Assembly (NCBI GenBank): GCA_022925895.1 | Contig: JAKSYS010000233.1 | Location: 1-64,000, forward strand | Length of the DNA stretch: 64,000 nt | Origin: Fragilaria crotonensis | Lineage: Eukaryota; Bacillariophyta; Fragilariophyceae; Fragilariales; Fragilariaceae | Direction of reading: 5' to 3' | Shown here: positions 11,840-22,367 of the stretch, one piece after another | Layout of the letters: each line of letters starts with the position of its first letter | How positions within the stretch are numbered: the first letter of the stretch is position 1 | Notes under the pieces: generated by a model | What the model was told of the DNA's origin: nothing | The model's database searches: none | Seen by the model: the letters and a program-made list of their open reading frames with translations, nothing else | Translations under genes and position numbers: made by a program

Positions 11840-12850
11840 GAGATTGGTACTGGTACTCAGATTTTGACTTACCAACGAGAGCTCTGAAACGTGACCCCTC
11901 ATTTTCCGCGGTGGGTGCTTGGTGCTTGTGCCCTTGAATATTAAGTCTTGGCGAATATTTCAGTATACACACAGGGTATAAAACCTTATTGAAGTCCGAC
12001 TGAAGAGTCCTTGATGTCAATAGGTGTGTCATACTGAGAATGACTGGAGCATTCGTGTCAAGTGGTGGTTGGTGGTGCATCATTCTCCGCTCTCCGGTGA
12101 CCTTGACACGTAACCCATCAACATGTGATGTTTTTTCCCGGAACCTCAACGGACCGGAACACATAAAAAGGTTGTTCCGGTACGGTAGTACTATTCTATA
12201 CTTCTACTGCTACAGCTGGCATACTGTGACTAGTGAAATCGTCAGACGTGAGGCTTGTGGCTTGTCAGAAAATCGGGTGCACGTCTGCAAACCTGTTCCT
12301 AAGTACAAGTATGTACCGAAGAGAGAAGTCAATCACAGATGACACCTACAGTACTGTTGCGTAATTTCTGCTACACGTACCGTACTCGGTCGTGCAACCG
12401 GAGTGCTACCGGTAGTCAAGCATCACGATATATGAATATCGTACAATTACATTGCACGACAAAATATAACGTTCAAGATTTAATTTCTCTTCGATACACA
12501 TGGTTTATGTGTATTATATACTGTAGCGAGTGGCGACTACATACCTGTACCAGTATCTAGAGTATGTGTAAACATAGACGGGTGGTACCGGTACTTGTAT
12601 GGACATAGCAACGCGAAGGCAGAGTTGGGAGTTCGACAATCGAAGTCGAGATTCGAGACGGCATCCCACTTCCACCATCACACAATACTACTGGTGACAC
12701 AACTCAGACGAACAGTGCCATACTTCGTTCTATATTGCACTAAAACACCGATATCGTAGCAGTAAGAGGTGCACTTCCATCACAGTTCCATCTTTCATCT
12801 CTCTTGTCTGCAACACCACGCTCAGTGCTACTCCGTAACACCGATAAACT
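11840..12850. other. Divergent intergenic region
   Basis: This separates the divergently transcribed oxidoreductase and dioxygenase-reductase genes, so it should hold both promoters. TACCGGTAC-type palindromic words are common at 12300-12600. No further gene is supported. Confidence 0.45.
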
Positions 12851-15016
12851 ATGTTAGTGATCAGCATGAAGTACAAATTGAAGGCCCTTCCCATTCTTGA
12901 AGAACGAAATGGTGAATGCGAACCGTTCGATCTTGATGTTGATTTGCTCGCAACTGGGTCTACATCACAGTCGCCTTCCTTTACTCGCAAGTTTTGCGAC
13001 TTGCTGGATGCTCACAAGGCATTGGTTCTGTCGCGATCACCATCCACATCGCTAGAGGAAGAACAAGATGAGAATTCCACCAACAATGACGAGCCCTTGT
13101 CCGTCCAAGACTTTGGCAACTTGGTCGTGGGCCTCAATCTCACCTACTATCCCTACATTGGTGGAGCTGCGCCTCGTACTGTGATTCCCGTGAGTGCGTC
13201 GACCCTTCCCGTTGTCTTTACCGCCAACGAATCGCCACCCGATCAACCTATTCGTAAGTGCAATCGTGTATGCAGATCCTGTAGTCCCATCTGAAGTACT
13301 CGTACCAATCATCACACTCAATCCTCCTCATCCTTCTTGACAGCCTTTCATCATGAACTCGCTCAGACTCCCAATCCTCCGGAATACATATTTTTTTACT
13401 GCGAACGACCTTCAGAGACAGGTGGCCAGACACCATTGATTGACTCCACCAAGGTTTATCGATTCGTTCAGGATAACCATCCACACTTTTTGGAGAAACT
13501 CAAGGAACACGGAGTTCGCTACATTCGCACCTTGCCACCACAAGATGATCCCACGTCACCACTCGGACGATCTTACCAAAATTCATGGGATGTCACGACG
13601 CCTCAACAATTGGATGAGAAGCTCGCAACCATTCCAGGATGCGAATGGAGTTGGCATGACAATGGCGATGTTACCATTATCAGTGAACCTGTCAAGGCGA
13701 TTCGTCTCGTCTCCGATCATTTGCAGAACCCAGTGCATCAATGGACCTTTTGCAACTCCTCGTGGCTGCCTTTATCGGATGGCAAGACTCCCGCAACGAC
13801 CGAACCAAAGCACTCCGATTCGGAAACAACGATCCCATGGATTTGGACGTTCTACAAAGTGTGGCAGACTTTATGAAAGAGAATCGTGTACTCTATACCT
13901 GGAAGGCAGGTGATATCCTCGCCGTTCAAAACAGACTTGTCATGCATTCCCGAGAGCCCTTCACTGGTCCCCGCAGAGTCTTGGCCAGTATTTGGGGGCC
14001 TCCGCACCAAGACTCGGTCGTGCGAGAGCAGCCCGCAACGGCATTGGGACTGAGACCAGACTCATTCTTTGAACCACTCAATCCGAGTGATCCCCTCGTC
14101 TTTGGCTTTTGGAAGGTCGGCAAAGATGTTTGCGAGGAAGTTGCGTACCAAGCCATTGCCAATGGGTATCGTCGTCTAGATTGCGCCTGTGATTATGGCA
14201 ACGAGGAACAGGTTGGGCGTGGTATCAAACGCGCCATTAGCGAGGGTTTGGTGGAGCGCAAGGACTTATTCATCACCTCAAAATTGTGGAACACATATCA
14301 CAAACCCGAACACGTCCTTCTCGCATGCCAAAAGTCGTTGGAAGACCTTGGACTCGAGTATTTGGATGAGTATCTCATTCACTTCCCGATTAGCATGGAG
14401 TTCGTCCCAATCGAGAAGAAGTATCCGCCTGAATGGACTAACCTGCATGGAAAATGGTTCTCGTTCCCAACGATATGTGTGCCACTTGGAAAGCAATGGA
14501 AGACTTAGTGGATCGTTCCTGGTTCGTCGTATCGGTGTCTGCAACTTTACGACACAGCTCTTGCGCCAAATCTTATCCACCTGCCGGATCCGCCCCACAA
14601 CCTTGCAAGTCGAGCTTCACCCTCACAACTCTCAGAATCACTTGATTCGCTTCGCTCGAGAAGCTGGCCTGCACGTCACTGCCTTTTCCGTTTTGGGTGC
14701 TTCGTCGTACCTCGAACTCAATATGGCCAACGAAGATGACGTGCTCTTGACCAACTCAGTTGTTACTCGGATTGCCGACTATCATCGCAAGACGCCAGCG
14801 CAAATTCTTCTTCGTTGGGCTCTCCAGAGAAATACATTCCCTCTCTCCAAAACAACACATCCCGTCCGCATGCAGGAGAATCGCAATGTCTTTGATTTCT
14901 ATTTGACCCGTCAAGACATGGACGCACTTCACGCTCTCAATAAGAATCGTCGCTACAACGACCCTGGTGCATTTTGTGAACCTGGTATGGGCACATTCTG
15001 TCCGATTTATGAGTAG
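12851..15016 (+). CDS. Clavaminate-synthase-like (TauD/TfdA) dioxygenase fused to aldo/keto reductase
   Basis: Exon 1 (start 12851, or 12866 at MKYKLKALP) ends at 13253. A 90-base intron (13254-13343; GTAAGT..GACAG) follows, and exon 2 opens with PFHHELAQTPNPPEYIFFYC, the His-x-Glu metal-binding motif of clavaminate-synthase-like 2-oxoglutarate/Fe(II) oxygenases. The distal His is in NRLVMHSREPF and the 2-oxoglutarate Arg in GPRRVLASIWG. After a linker of about 30 residues the same open frame enters an aldo/keto reductase: FGFWKVGKDVCEEVAYQAI, catalytic Asp and Tyr in LDCACDYGNEEQVG, Lys in ITSKLWNTYH, His in LIHFPIS, and a cofactor loop KTTHPVRMQEN near the C-terminus. The junction is inside the uninterrupted frame 13741-14508. 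Single-base shifts occur near 13755 (C run), 14455 and 14520. Substrate unknown; a coupled oxidation-reduction of one metabolite is inferred. Confidence 0.75.
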
Positions 15017-15676
15017 ATGCATCAGCCTATCAGAGGACTATAGAAGCAATCATACCAAACGATGCCAAGTGATCTATTCAGTTGTGCTTTCTTTCTCGTT
15101 TCGTGGTGTGTGGTCTTTCTTATCGCAATGCGACGGCTAAGTCTCGCAGCATAACTAAATTTAGGTGAACAGGAAAAGAATGATAACCGTCGACGAGACT
15201 TTGTGTTATGAATGATATTTTCTTTCACGAGACGACTGCAACCCACCTTGCAACTGGATCCACCCTCCACTTCCGGGCCAACAAAGAGAACACACGATTG
15301 CAAGCTACCTTCATGTCATATTGCTACACTCCTGGGCCCAATCGATCCGCGTTTTTGTCTCAACAGCCGACTACATCATTTCGCCCGTTGGATGATGGTA
15401 CAAGTAATTGACGAGCAGAGGCGGCGATGGGAATGCATCCTGATCAAACGAGAACCCCCATTACGGTCGAACTCCATCAAGCTTTCGCAAATCAACCCCA
15501 AGACCTCAACGATAATTGTTGTCTAACCACGGGCCCTTGTGCAATCTTGATGCTGGTGGCAGGGGCATCGAATGGGCGCATGAAAAGTCTTGATAAATCG
15601 TCTACCAGAGTTTATATGAATTAATTAACTGCGTTTACTGCTGGAGTAGCTGAGATCATACTTTCTAAAGTCTCTA
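15017..15676. other. Convergent intergenic region
   Basis: This holds the 3' flanks of the dioxygenase-reductase and the DUF1330-like gene. Small open frames here show no protein-like composition. Confidence 0.5.
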
Positions 15677-16456
15677 CTAGATTGACACTGCCACAAGTGG
15701 TCCGTCCAAATGAATGTACGCATCCGATGCTCTCCATGCCTTGGCTTGGTCCATTGTGGGAAAGGATAGTAGGTAACAAATATCATAATCTTGATCCTTC
15801 TCCTTTTCTTCAAATTCAATTGCCTTATTCGGTAATGCAAAGTGTTGTGGAGTGAGAGCACAATTGAGCCACAATTTCCCCTCGTAATGCTTCAGGGACG
15901 GTCCCAACATGGGACCATCTTCCTCATGAGGGACAGGCGGGGCCTTGGCAAAGGCAACGACAAGTGCCTTGTGCTTTGCATCTCGAGCGCTGTCCACAAT
16001 AACGTCATCATTCGCCGCGGCAATCGTGACTGGACCCGACGATGCTTTGGTCCGTAGTGCCTTGAGTCGTTGATACGCCTCGGATCGGTACCACTGTTCC
16101 GCATCGTGTGCAGTAGGGAATTCCATGACGAAACATCGATGAAATCCTTCCGCATGATCCGCAAAGGAATCTGGTGATGACAGGTCGGTAGTTTCGGCCA
16201 GGGCCTTGCCATTGAATTTGTCTGCCACACTAGTAAACTCCGCTAGATACTGGTTGAATTCGTCGGCATTGTGAACCGCAAGGATCGCAACGTAGTATGC
16301 CCTTTTACCACCACGGTTCGGACGAAGGGATGATGGAAGAAGATTGGTCAAGTTGTTGCCCATGACGATGGTGGATCGTTTGCTGTAGCGTATAGGTTCG
16401 ATATTGAGTTTTCTTTTGGGTGTTGTTCGAGACTGATTATCTTTTCGTGTTCGCAA
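15677..16456 (-). CDS. Two-domain DUF1330-like (dimeric alpha-beta barrel) protein
   Basis: This is one uninterrupted frame. The first domain reads YYVAILAVHNADEFNQYLAE and later RCFVMEFPTAHDAEQWYRS, then EAYQRLKALRTKAS, the pattern of DUF1330 proteins (ferredoxin-like alpha-beta barrels). The second half repeats the fold with KALVVAFAKAPP and ICYLLSFPTMDQAKAWRASD followed by AYIHLDGPL. Two copies in one chain would make the barrel intramolecularly. The likelier start is the Met at 16363 (MGNNLTNLL), whose Gly at position 2 would allow N-myristoylation; the first 31 codons upstream are Arg/Lys-rich and look like leader sequence. Enzymatic function is unknown. This gene has no frame problem, unlike both neighbours. 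Confidence 0.75.
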   Translation of the reverse strand: MRTRKDNQSRTTPKRKLNIEPIRYSKRSTIVMGNNLTNLLPSSLRPNRGGKRAYYVAILAVHNADEFNQYLAEFTSVADKFNGKALAETTDLSSPDSFADHAEGFHRCFVMEFPTAHDAEQWYRSEAYQRLKALRTKASSGPVTIAAANDDVIVDSARDAKHKALVVAFAKAPPVPHEEDGPMLGPSLKHYEGKLWLNCALTPQHFALPNKAIEFEEKEKDQDYDICYLLSFPTMDQAKAWRASDAYIHLDGPLVAVSI

Positions 16457-16833
16457 GTTGTGAGAAGAGTTGTGTCAGGTTGGTCTTTGTCGGGTTCGGT
16501 TTCTCGTTGTTTGGGAAGCGAAGTGATGTTTCGCAGAAATGCGAACCCAAATCTCATTTATTCGGAGTATTAACCTGTATACCAGAATACTCTACTGACG
16601 TACGATACCTTGGGCGTAGTACCAGCATAATTGAACGACCACTATCAAAACACTGGCAAATGACACCATGGTGTTGTTCTTGCCTCTGTCGAGACGAATG
16701 ACAATAGCTTGAAAGGAATGGGCCGTGATAGAAACCCATAGAGTCTGTCAATGCTACACAGCCGCATGTGAACCCACAGCTCAGTGGCAAACAAGATAGA
16801 GCGCACTATAAGGATTAGTTTTCAGGCTGTTCA

Positions 16834-19666
16834 CTACACTTTTGAGGATAGAAACTCAATCATTTCTCGTTCTCCGTTTCCAATTACTGCGTAGTCCAGT
16901 ACACCCTGCGTATTATCGTCCATGATATCCAATTTCGCTCCATTCTGAAGCAAGAGCTCAGCACATTCAATGCCTGTCCAAGGGTTTTCATCTAACGGAG
17001 GTCGACTAAGAGCGCAAACATGTAATGCGGTCTTGCCTTCTTCGTCGGGGTTCTTCCAATGAACATCACCTCCATGTGCAAGGGCTTCTGCGGCACCCAA
17101 CACATTGGCAACTTTGGCCGCCTTGAAAAGTGCTTTGTTGTAGTACAAGGACCTGTCTTCCGAACTATAATTTTTGGTCTTGTCGTCCAGGAATCCTTTC
17201 CACATGTATTTTGACTTGATCCAATTCTCCTTCACTTGACGACCTCCATTGCTTGCAGGCTTGGTCCACCCTTGTTGCGCTCCAATACCAGCCTCCCAAA
17301 TTGAATTCGCCTTCTCATTACCCATCACCAGTAAAAGTCGACATTCCGAATCGCTTAACGAATCCAATTTAAGGGAACGCACTTTACTCAAATGGACTCC
17401 AAGTGATCGATGGACACCGGAGCACTCGATACAAAGCAGCACTCCCAAATTCAGACTCACCCAATCTGGGTTGGCCATGCCGCAATCGGCGCATACAGGA
17501 TTCTCCGCCATGATCTTATTTGCCAGAGGATTGCGCGGCTCCCCGGTTAGTCCACCGCGTGCCATCTGAGTATTTCGAAAGTCACCTTCCGCAGTCACGT
17601 CACGCCAATCATCATCGTCATCGACTTCATCGTCGGATCTGTTGTCCGCATATCTGTTTGCCACAGTCTCAGATTCCAACATGCTTGCCATTGTTGTCAC
17701 AGTCTCTGAGAAACCAGACGCGCCATCGCGCTTCTTCTTCTTGACTGCTTGCCAATGCCCTTCATCAATTGTCCAGCATCGACCGTTCCAGATACGAGTT
17801 GCGTTTCGATAGATAATCGAATACCTTCCACCCACATTTTGAATTCCTGCGGCCCTCGCGCCTGCAGCAAGATGGGCTTTTGATTGGGAGTAAGGATTTC
17901 GAAAGTAAAGCGCAGCCAATCTGTGGAGCATTCGCGGACGGTACAAAGCACCATGTCACAAATCTTGACTCGTTCCAACGTGTGCAAATAACCGCCGGGC
18001 ATTTTTTTCGTTTCCACCGACGATCGAAAGTAGTATATACCATCCTTGTCCATCATGAACCATCGCTTATTCCACTGCTGCAACGCCATGCGACTCGATG
18101 ATTTCTTGTAGAGCCACCCTTCGACCAGGACACCAGGTGCGGGTTCGCGTTGGTACCGACTCGATTCAGCAAGGAGACTGGGAAGATCCCAAATTTGAGT
18201 CTCTTCCTCAATCTTGGATAAAGAAACGGGTTCTGCCGTAACGACCAGATCTCCGCTCGCCATCATTTCCGCCAAGGAAGATGCATGTGCGACGGATTGT
18301 CCGACATGATCCAATGCTTTCATCAATCCCATCTCACGAGCCTTCCAGGGACCAATCGAAGCCATATGCTTGGCACGGCTTTCGGTTTGCATTTCTTGAA
18401 TTCTAGTCATGCGGGGTGTCAAGCCACCGACTAGGTCAGAGCAGTGGAGAAAGTAGGCACGAATTCCGTGAAGAGAGGCGAGCGCCGATTCGCCCAAATC
18501 AAAGTTGCGGCGTTTCTGCGTGTGTGTGCGTTCAAAATCATAACACAGGAAAATCAAAACGTAAGTGAGCAAAGTCCAAGAATGAAGACACATTCCTAAC
18601 AACTCGAAACCTGGAACATACCTTGATGGAAACCAACTTTTGCAAAAGTTGAAATCTCTTGAGTTCTGCTGATGTTTGGGCCAATCGAATTTGTTCCAAT
18701 GTGAGTCTCAAATTCGCGGCCGTCGATGCCATGACGAGAGATGGAACGCGCTTGTCCTTTCCAGCATTGCTGCCCGCCCGGCGGAATCGTGACAAATCTG
18801 CCGATTCGCGCCACGTTTTCGTGAATCCATTGGATACATGTTCACCCAATTTGTTCCAGGCACCGACACTGTCTTCGGAAGTGTATTGACGTCCATTCAA
18901 GTATTTGGCAAAGGATTGTTCGGCAACGTCCGTCATTTGGTCGGCTTCCGTTTGAAGAGAAGTAACTTCTTGGACTTGAGTATCACGAAAGGCTTCGAGG
19001 GAGTGGCTGAGGGAGGATTCTAAATTTTCGCACATTTGGACTTGGGCATTGGCAATCTCATCCAAGACCTAAAATGTGTGTGAGTGAAAAGTGAGAATTG
19101 AATGGTTTGACGGGCGTACTTGGAATTAGAAAAGAAAGTACTAATGGAGCAAGGAACACGCAAAACACAATAACATGCACACACACAAATACAATACATA
19201 CCTCACCCAGAGTCGAAAGTACGACCATCATTTCTTCTCCAACAGCTTCTTGGCGTTCCTTGACAACCTTATCTTCATCACCACCATTTTTCCCGTCTTC
19301 ATCGTCGTAAGCATTATTGTTGGTATTTTGATTTGAATTGTTGTTGTTGATATTGTTTGGATTCGATGGTTTCAAGCGACACGCCAATGCCAACCGACGT
19401 GTCGCTTCGGCCATGAGAGCACCACATTTGCCAAAGGTTTTGGCACGTGCCGAGATTTCCTGCAATGTTTGTGATAGGACTTGAACTTGACGCATTTCTG
19501 TTTCCACATAGGATGTATAATACGGAGAATCTGCCGTAAAGCTAGTGCGAGCCGAAAATGTTTCATCCATGTTTATATGTTGCTGATTGTGTTGCAGATC
19601 GCCTTGCGAATCTCGTTCATTTTGTGGTTGCTGTTTTTGCTGCTGTTGGTATTCTGGACTTGCCAT
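16834..19666 (-). CDS. BAR-PH-ArfGAP-ankyrin protein (ACAP/ASAP-like)
   Basis: Such proteins stimulate GTP hydrolysis on Arf and sense membrane curvature in vesicle traffic. Exon 1 (19202-19666) and exon 2 (18622-19068) encode a BAR-like helical region ([34 protein letters not shown]). Exon 3 gives a PH domain ([33 protein letters not shown]). The ArfGAP zinc finger reads [18 protein letters not shown] with Cys pairs spaced C-x2-C-x16-C-x2-C, and the Arg finger sits in [12 protein letters not shown]. Two ankyrin-type repeats close the protein ([32 protein letters not shown]). Introns are 19069-19201 (133 bases) and 18516-18621 (106 bases), both GTATGT-type donors. A one-base shift near 17735, in an AGA/AAG run between PH and ArfGAP, splits the frame. 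A poly-Asn stretch lies in exon 1. Confidence 0.85.
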
Positions 19667-20165
19667 TGTTACTGTTTCAACCTTTTAATCTTTCAACAAT
19701 CGTAATCAAGTGGCAAGTGGAAAGCGGCACACACCACTACAAACTCCGAGAGACGAACGTTTGGAAACGAACGAGACACAGCAATGCAATCGCAAGGATT
19801 GCGCGTGTGCTTCTGTGTGTGTACACCAACGACTACAAGTATCTACTCCAGACTCGTGCGTACCACAAGATTCAGTACTGCTTGATATCGATGGCTTGTT
19901 GTGTTTGTTATCAACAAAGACTGGTCTGATGATGATTTGGTCAGGTGTCAGACTGAGACAGGACCGGCAAGATGAGACATTGTGGTGTTGGCGAGTGCGG
20001 GGTGCAGGGTGCAGGGTGCACACAGGCGCATCCACTCCAAGGATGCAGCATCGAGAAACCGTCGGTGGTCACCGGTCATTTACAGTGCAGATACCAAAAT
20101 TAACGGTAGAATAGCGGTTTTATTTCATTCGTCGTACTGCAATTCATGTGGGAGACGTTCAGAAT
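19667..20165. other. Promoter side of the ArfGAP gene
   Basis: No gene is supported. A short GGGTGCAGGGTGCA repeat occurs near 20000. The Harbinger element begins right after this stretch. Confidence 0.45.
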
Positions 20166-20168
20166 TTA

Positions 20169-20214
20169 GGCTCAATCTTAGCGTGGACACAGTGTGTTTT
20201 TTTTCGACACAAAC
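20169..20214 (+). repeat. Harbinger left terminal inverted repeat
   Basis: This pairs with 24238-24283 in inverted orientation. The match continues loosely to the ACACAAAC word about 45 bases in. Confidence 0.9.
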
Positions 20215-20553
20215 GAAATAGTTTCTCCGAAAAAAATGATTTGTGTCTGTGTTTTTTGCCTTAGCGTGGACACAACCAGGACACAAACACAGTAAATTGG
20301 AGTTTGTGTCGGAGGTCGACACACGAGATTTGATGAAAAACACAATTGTGTCCCTGTTTTCGCGGACACAAACTCAAATCTCGTGTGTCGAGCATTCGAC
20401 ACAAACTGATTTTCTTAACCAATTGCATCAATTCCTTCTAGTTTGAGAATTTCGAATTTGAATCTTCCCCCCAGTAGGATTAGGAATCCAAACACAGCGC
20501 TCATTGTTGTCATCACGGGCTTCTTCTCGTCTACTTGTTGTTGCTTGTTGACG

Positions 20554-22161
20554 ATGGTCTTTTACCACAACAACACCCCGCCTGCTGCTCAAGCAAGACA
20601 ACAGACGAATGCATCTTTCCTCTCATCTCTAATGACAGATGTCAGAGCAAAATCTGCATCACTCTTCAGGTTCCTCTACGATGTTGAAGAAGAAGATCAT
20701 GATGTCCTCCTCGCAGACGATGACAATTTTGACGATGGAACAGCACACCACAACTACGTCTTATTTGATGACCTCTGGGAAATGGAAGACATTGCTTCTC
20801 TAGTTGTTGACCGTGTCCCTATGCTGGCTCGCATTCCACCTCTCCCCTCCGACAAAACGCAAGAAGAAGAGGACAAAGTTTCCTCGAAGGAATCAGCGGG
20901 AGAGCATATGGTGGACAAGGTTCCTCGCGCCCGAACACAGAGATGAGCTTTTGCGGGATTCAGATGGAAGGCTTGCGAAACAGTTTCGGAAGCTGTTTCA
21001 TACTCCTTATGATGTCTTCGTCGACTTGATGAACCTTGCAAAAGAGAGGTGGTGGCAGGAATGGAACGAAGACAACCGATGTCGTGCTGGAAAACTTGTG
21101 TCCAGCCTCGACCTCAAGATCTTGGGTGCCTTGTTTGTTTTGGCACAAGGTGTGTCCCATGTGATCTGCAGTACATGCTCAAATTTAAGCGAGGAGGTGC
21201 ATCGCTGTTTCTTTCACAAGTGGATTCGCGATATGGCGTCCATAAAGAACGAATTTATTTTCATGCCACAGGACGACTACACGTTCCAGAAAGTATCCGA
21301 AGAGTACGCTGCAAGAGGTCTACCTGGTTGTGTTGGAAGTGTAGACTGTGTCCACATTGGGTGGGACCGCTGTCCCGCCCAATACAAAAACATGTATACT
21401 GGTAAGGAAGGATACCCTTCTGTGGCTTACGAGGTCATATGCACCACTCGGAAGTTCATCCAATCGGTGTCGTGCGGTCATCCAGGGACCAGAAACGACA
21501 AGCACATTGCAAAGACTGATCCATCGGTCATGCAGCTTATGGAAAGAAATGGGTGGTTGAACTCCAAGGCGTGGCATAGTTTTGGAGAAAATGGAAAGAA
21601 GACTTTCTTTGGTGCCTACCTTATTTGCGACGGTGGCTATCATGCGTGGCCATGTCTCATGTTTCCGTCCAAAAGGGGAATACCCGACAGTCCTGAAATG
21701 CGTTGGTCAAAGAATCTTGAGTCTGTACGTAAGGACATCGAGGGCGCGTTTTCGGTATTTTGAAAGCTCGCTTTCGTTTCTTGAAGAATTTCAACAATCT
21801 GCTCACGCAATCGTCGATTGACGATGCATTCACCACTTGTTGTATCTTACACAACATGATGCTGCAGAAAGATGGTTACTTGGAGGAAGACCTTGCACCG
21901 TATCCTGGAGGTCTCGAGGAATGTCTCGCGAAGAAATTTGGTAAGAACAGATGGAATGGTTTGCATGGGTTGTGGATTCGAGACGACGACGACTCATCTG
22001 AACGCCGCCCGCCAAATGTTGGGAATGAACTACCAACACTTGTTCCCCTTCCAACTCCTCGTTTTTTTTCGGAAGCCGACAAAAGGGCTTTGAAGGAAAG
22101 GCATAGAAGAATTAAGGATGCCCTGGTGGATCACTTTGACTACGGAAGTACTAAGAACTAG
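20554..22161 (+). CDS. Harbinger DDE transposase (frame-interrupted)
   Basis: This catalyses cut-and-paste movement of the element. The catalytic core shows the three acidic sites: Asp in VGSVDCVHIGWD (about 21341), Asp in YLICDGGYHAWPCLMFP (about 21628) and Glu in VRKDIEGAF (about 21739) followed by LKARFRFLKN, the DDE_Tnp_4/plant-transposon pattern. The acidic N-terminal part (20554-20870) is in another frame than the core, so either a short unspliced intron or a shift lies near 20850. A second one-base shift sits at about 21760, immediately after the catalytic Glu. The C-terminus continues to 22161 (ALKERHRRIKDALVDHFDYG). The start is the Met of MVFYHNNTPP; an upstream Met at 20443 is possible. 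Confidence 0.8.
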
Positions 22162-22367
22162 TTGCTCGTACTACGAACTAATTGTTGCTAGTAGTAGCTA
22201 CTCGACATCACGCACGATTCCCTTCTTGTTCTTGCTTAACATCGATAACTCTACTAGTACTAGTAGTTTGTCGTTGCTTCTTGTTACTATTACTTCCAAC
22301 GACTCCTGCAGCCAGCCGCTGGTAGTAGTATGATTCCACTTACTTCGTCTTCTTCTTATGATTCCAC

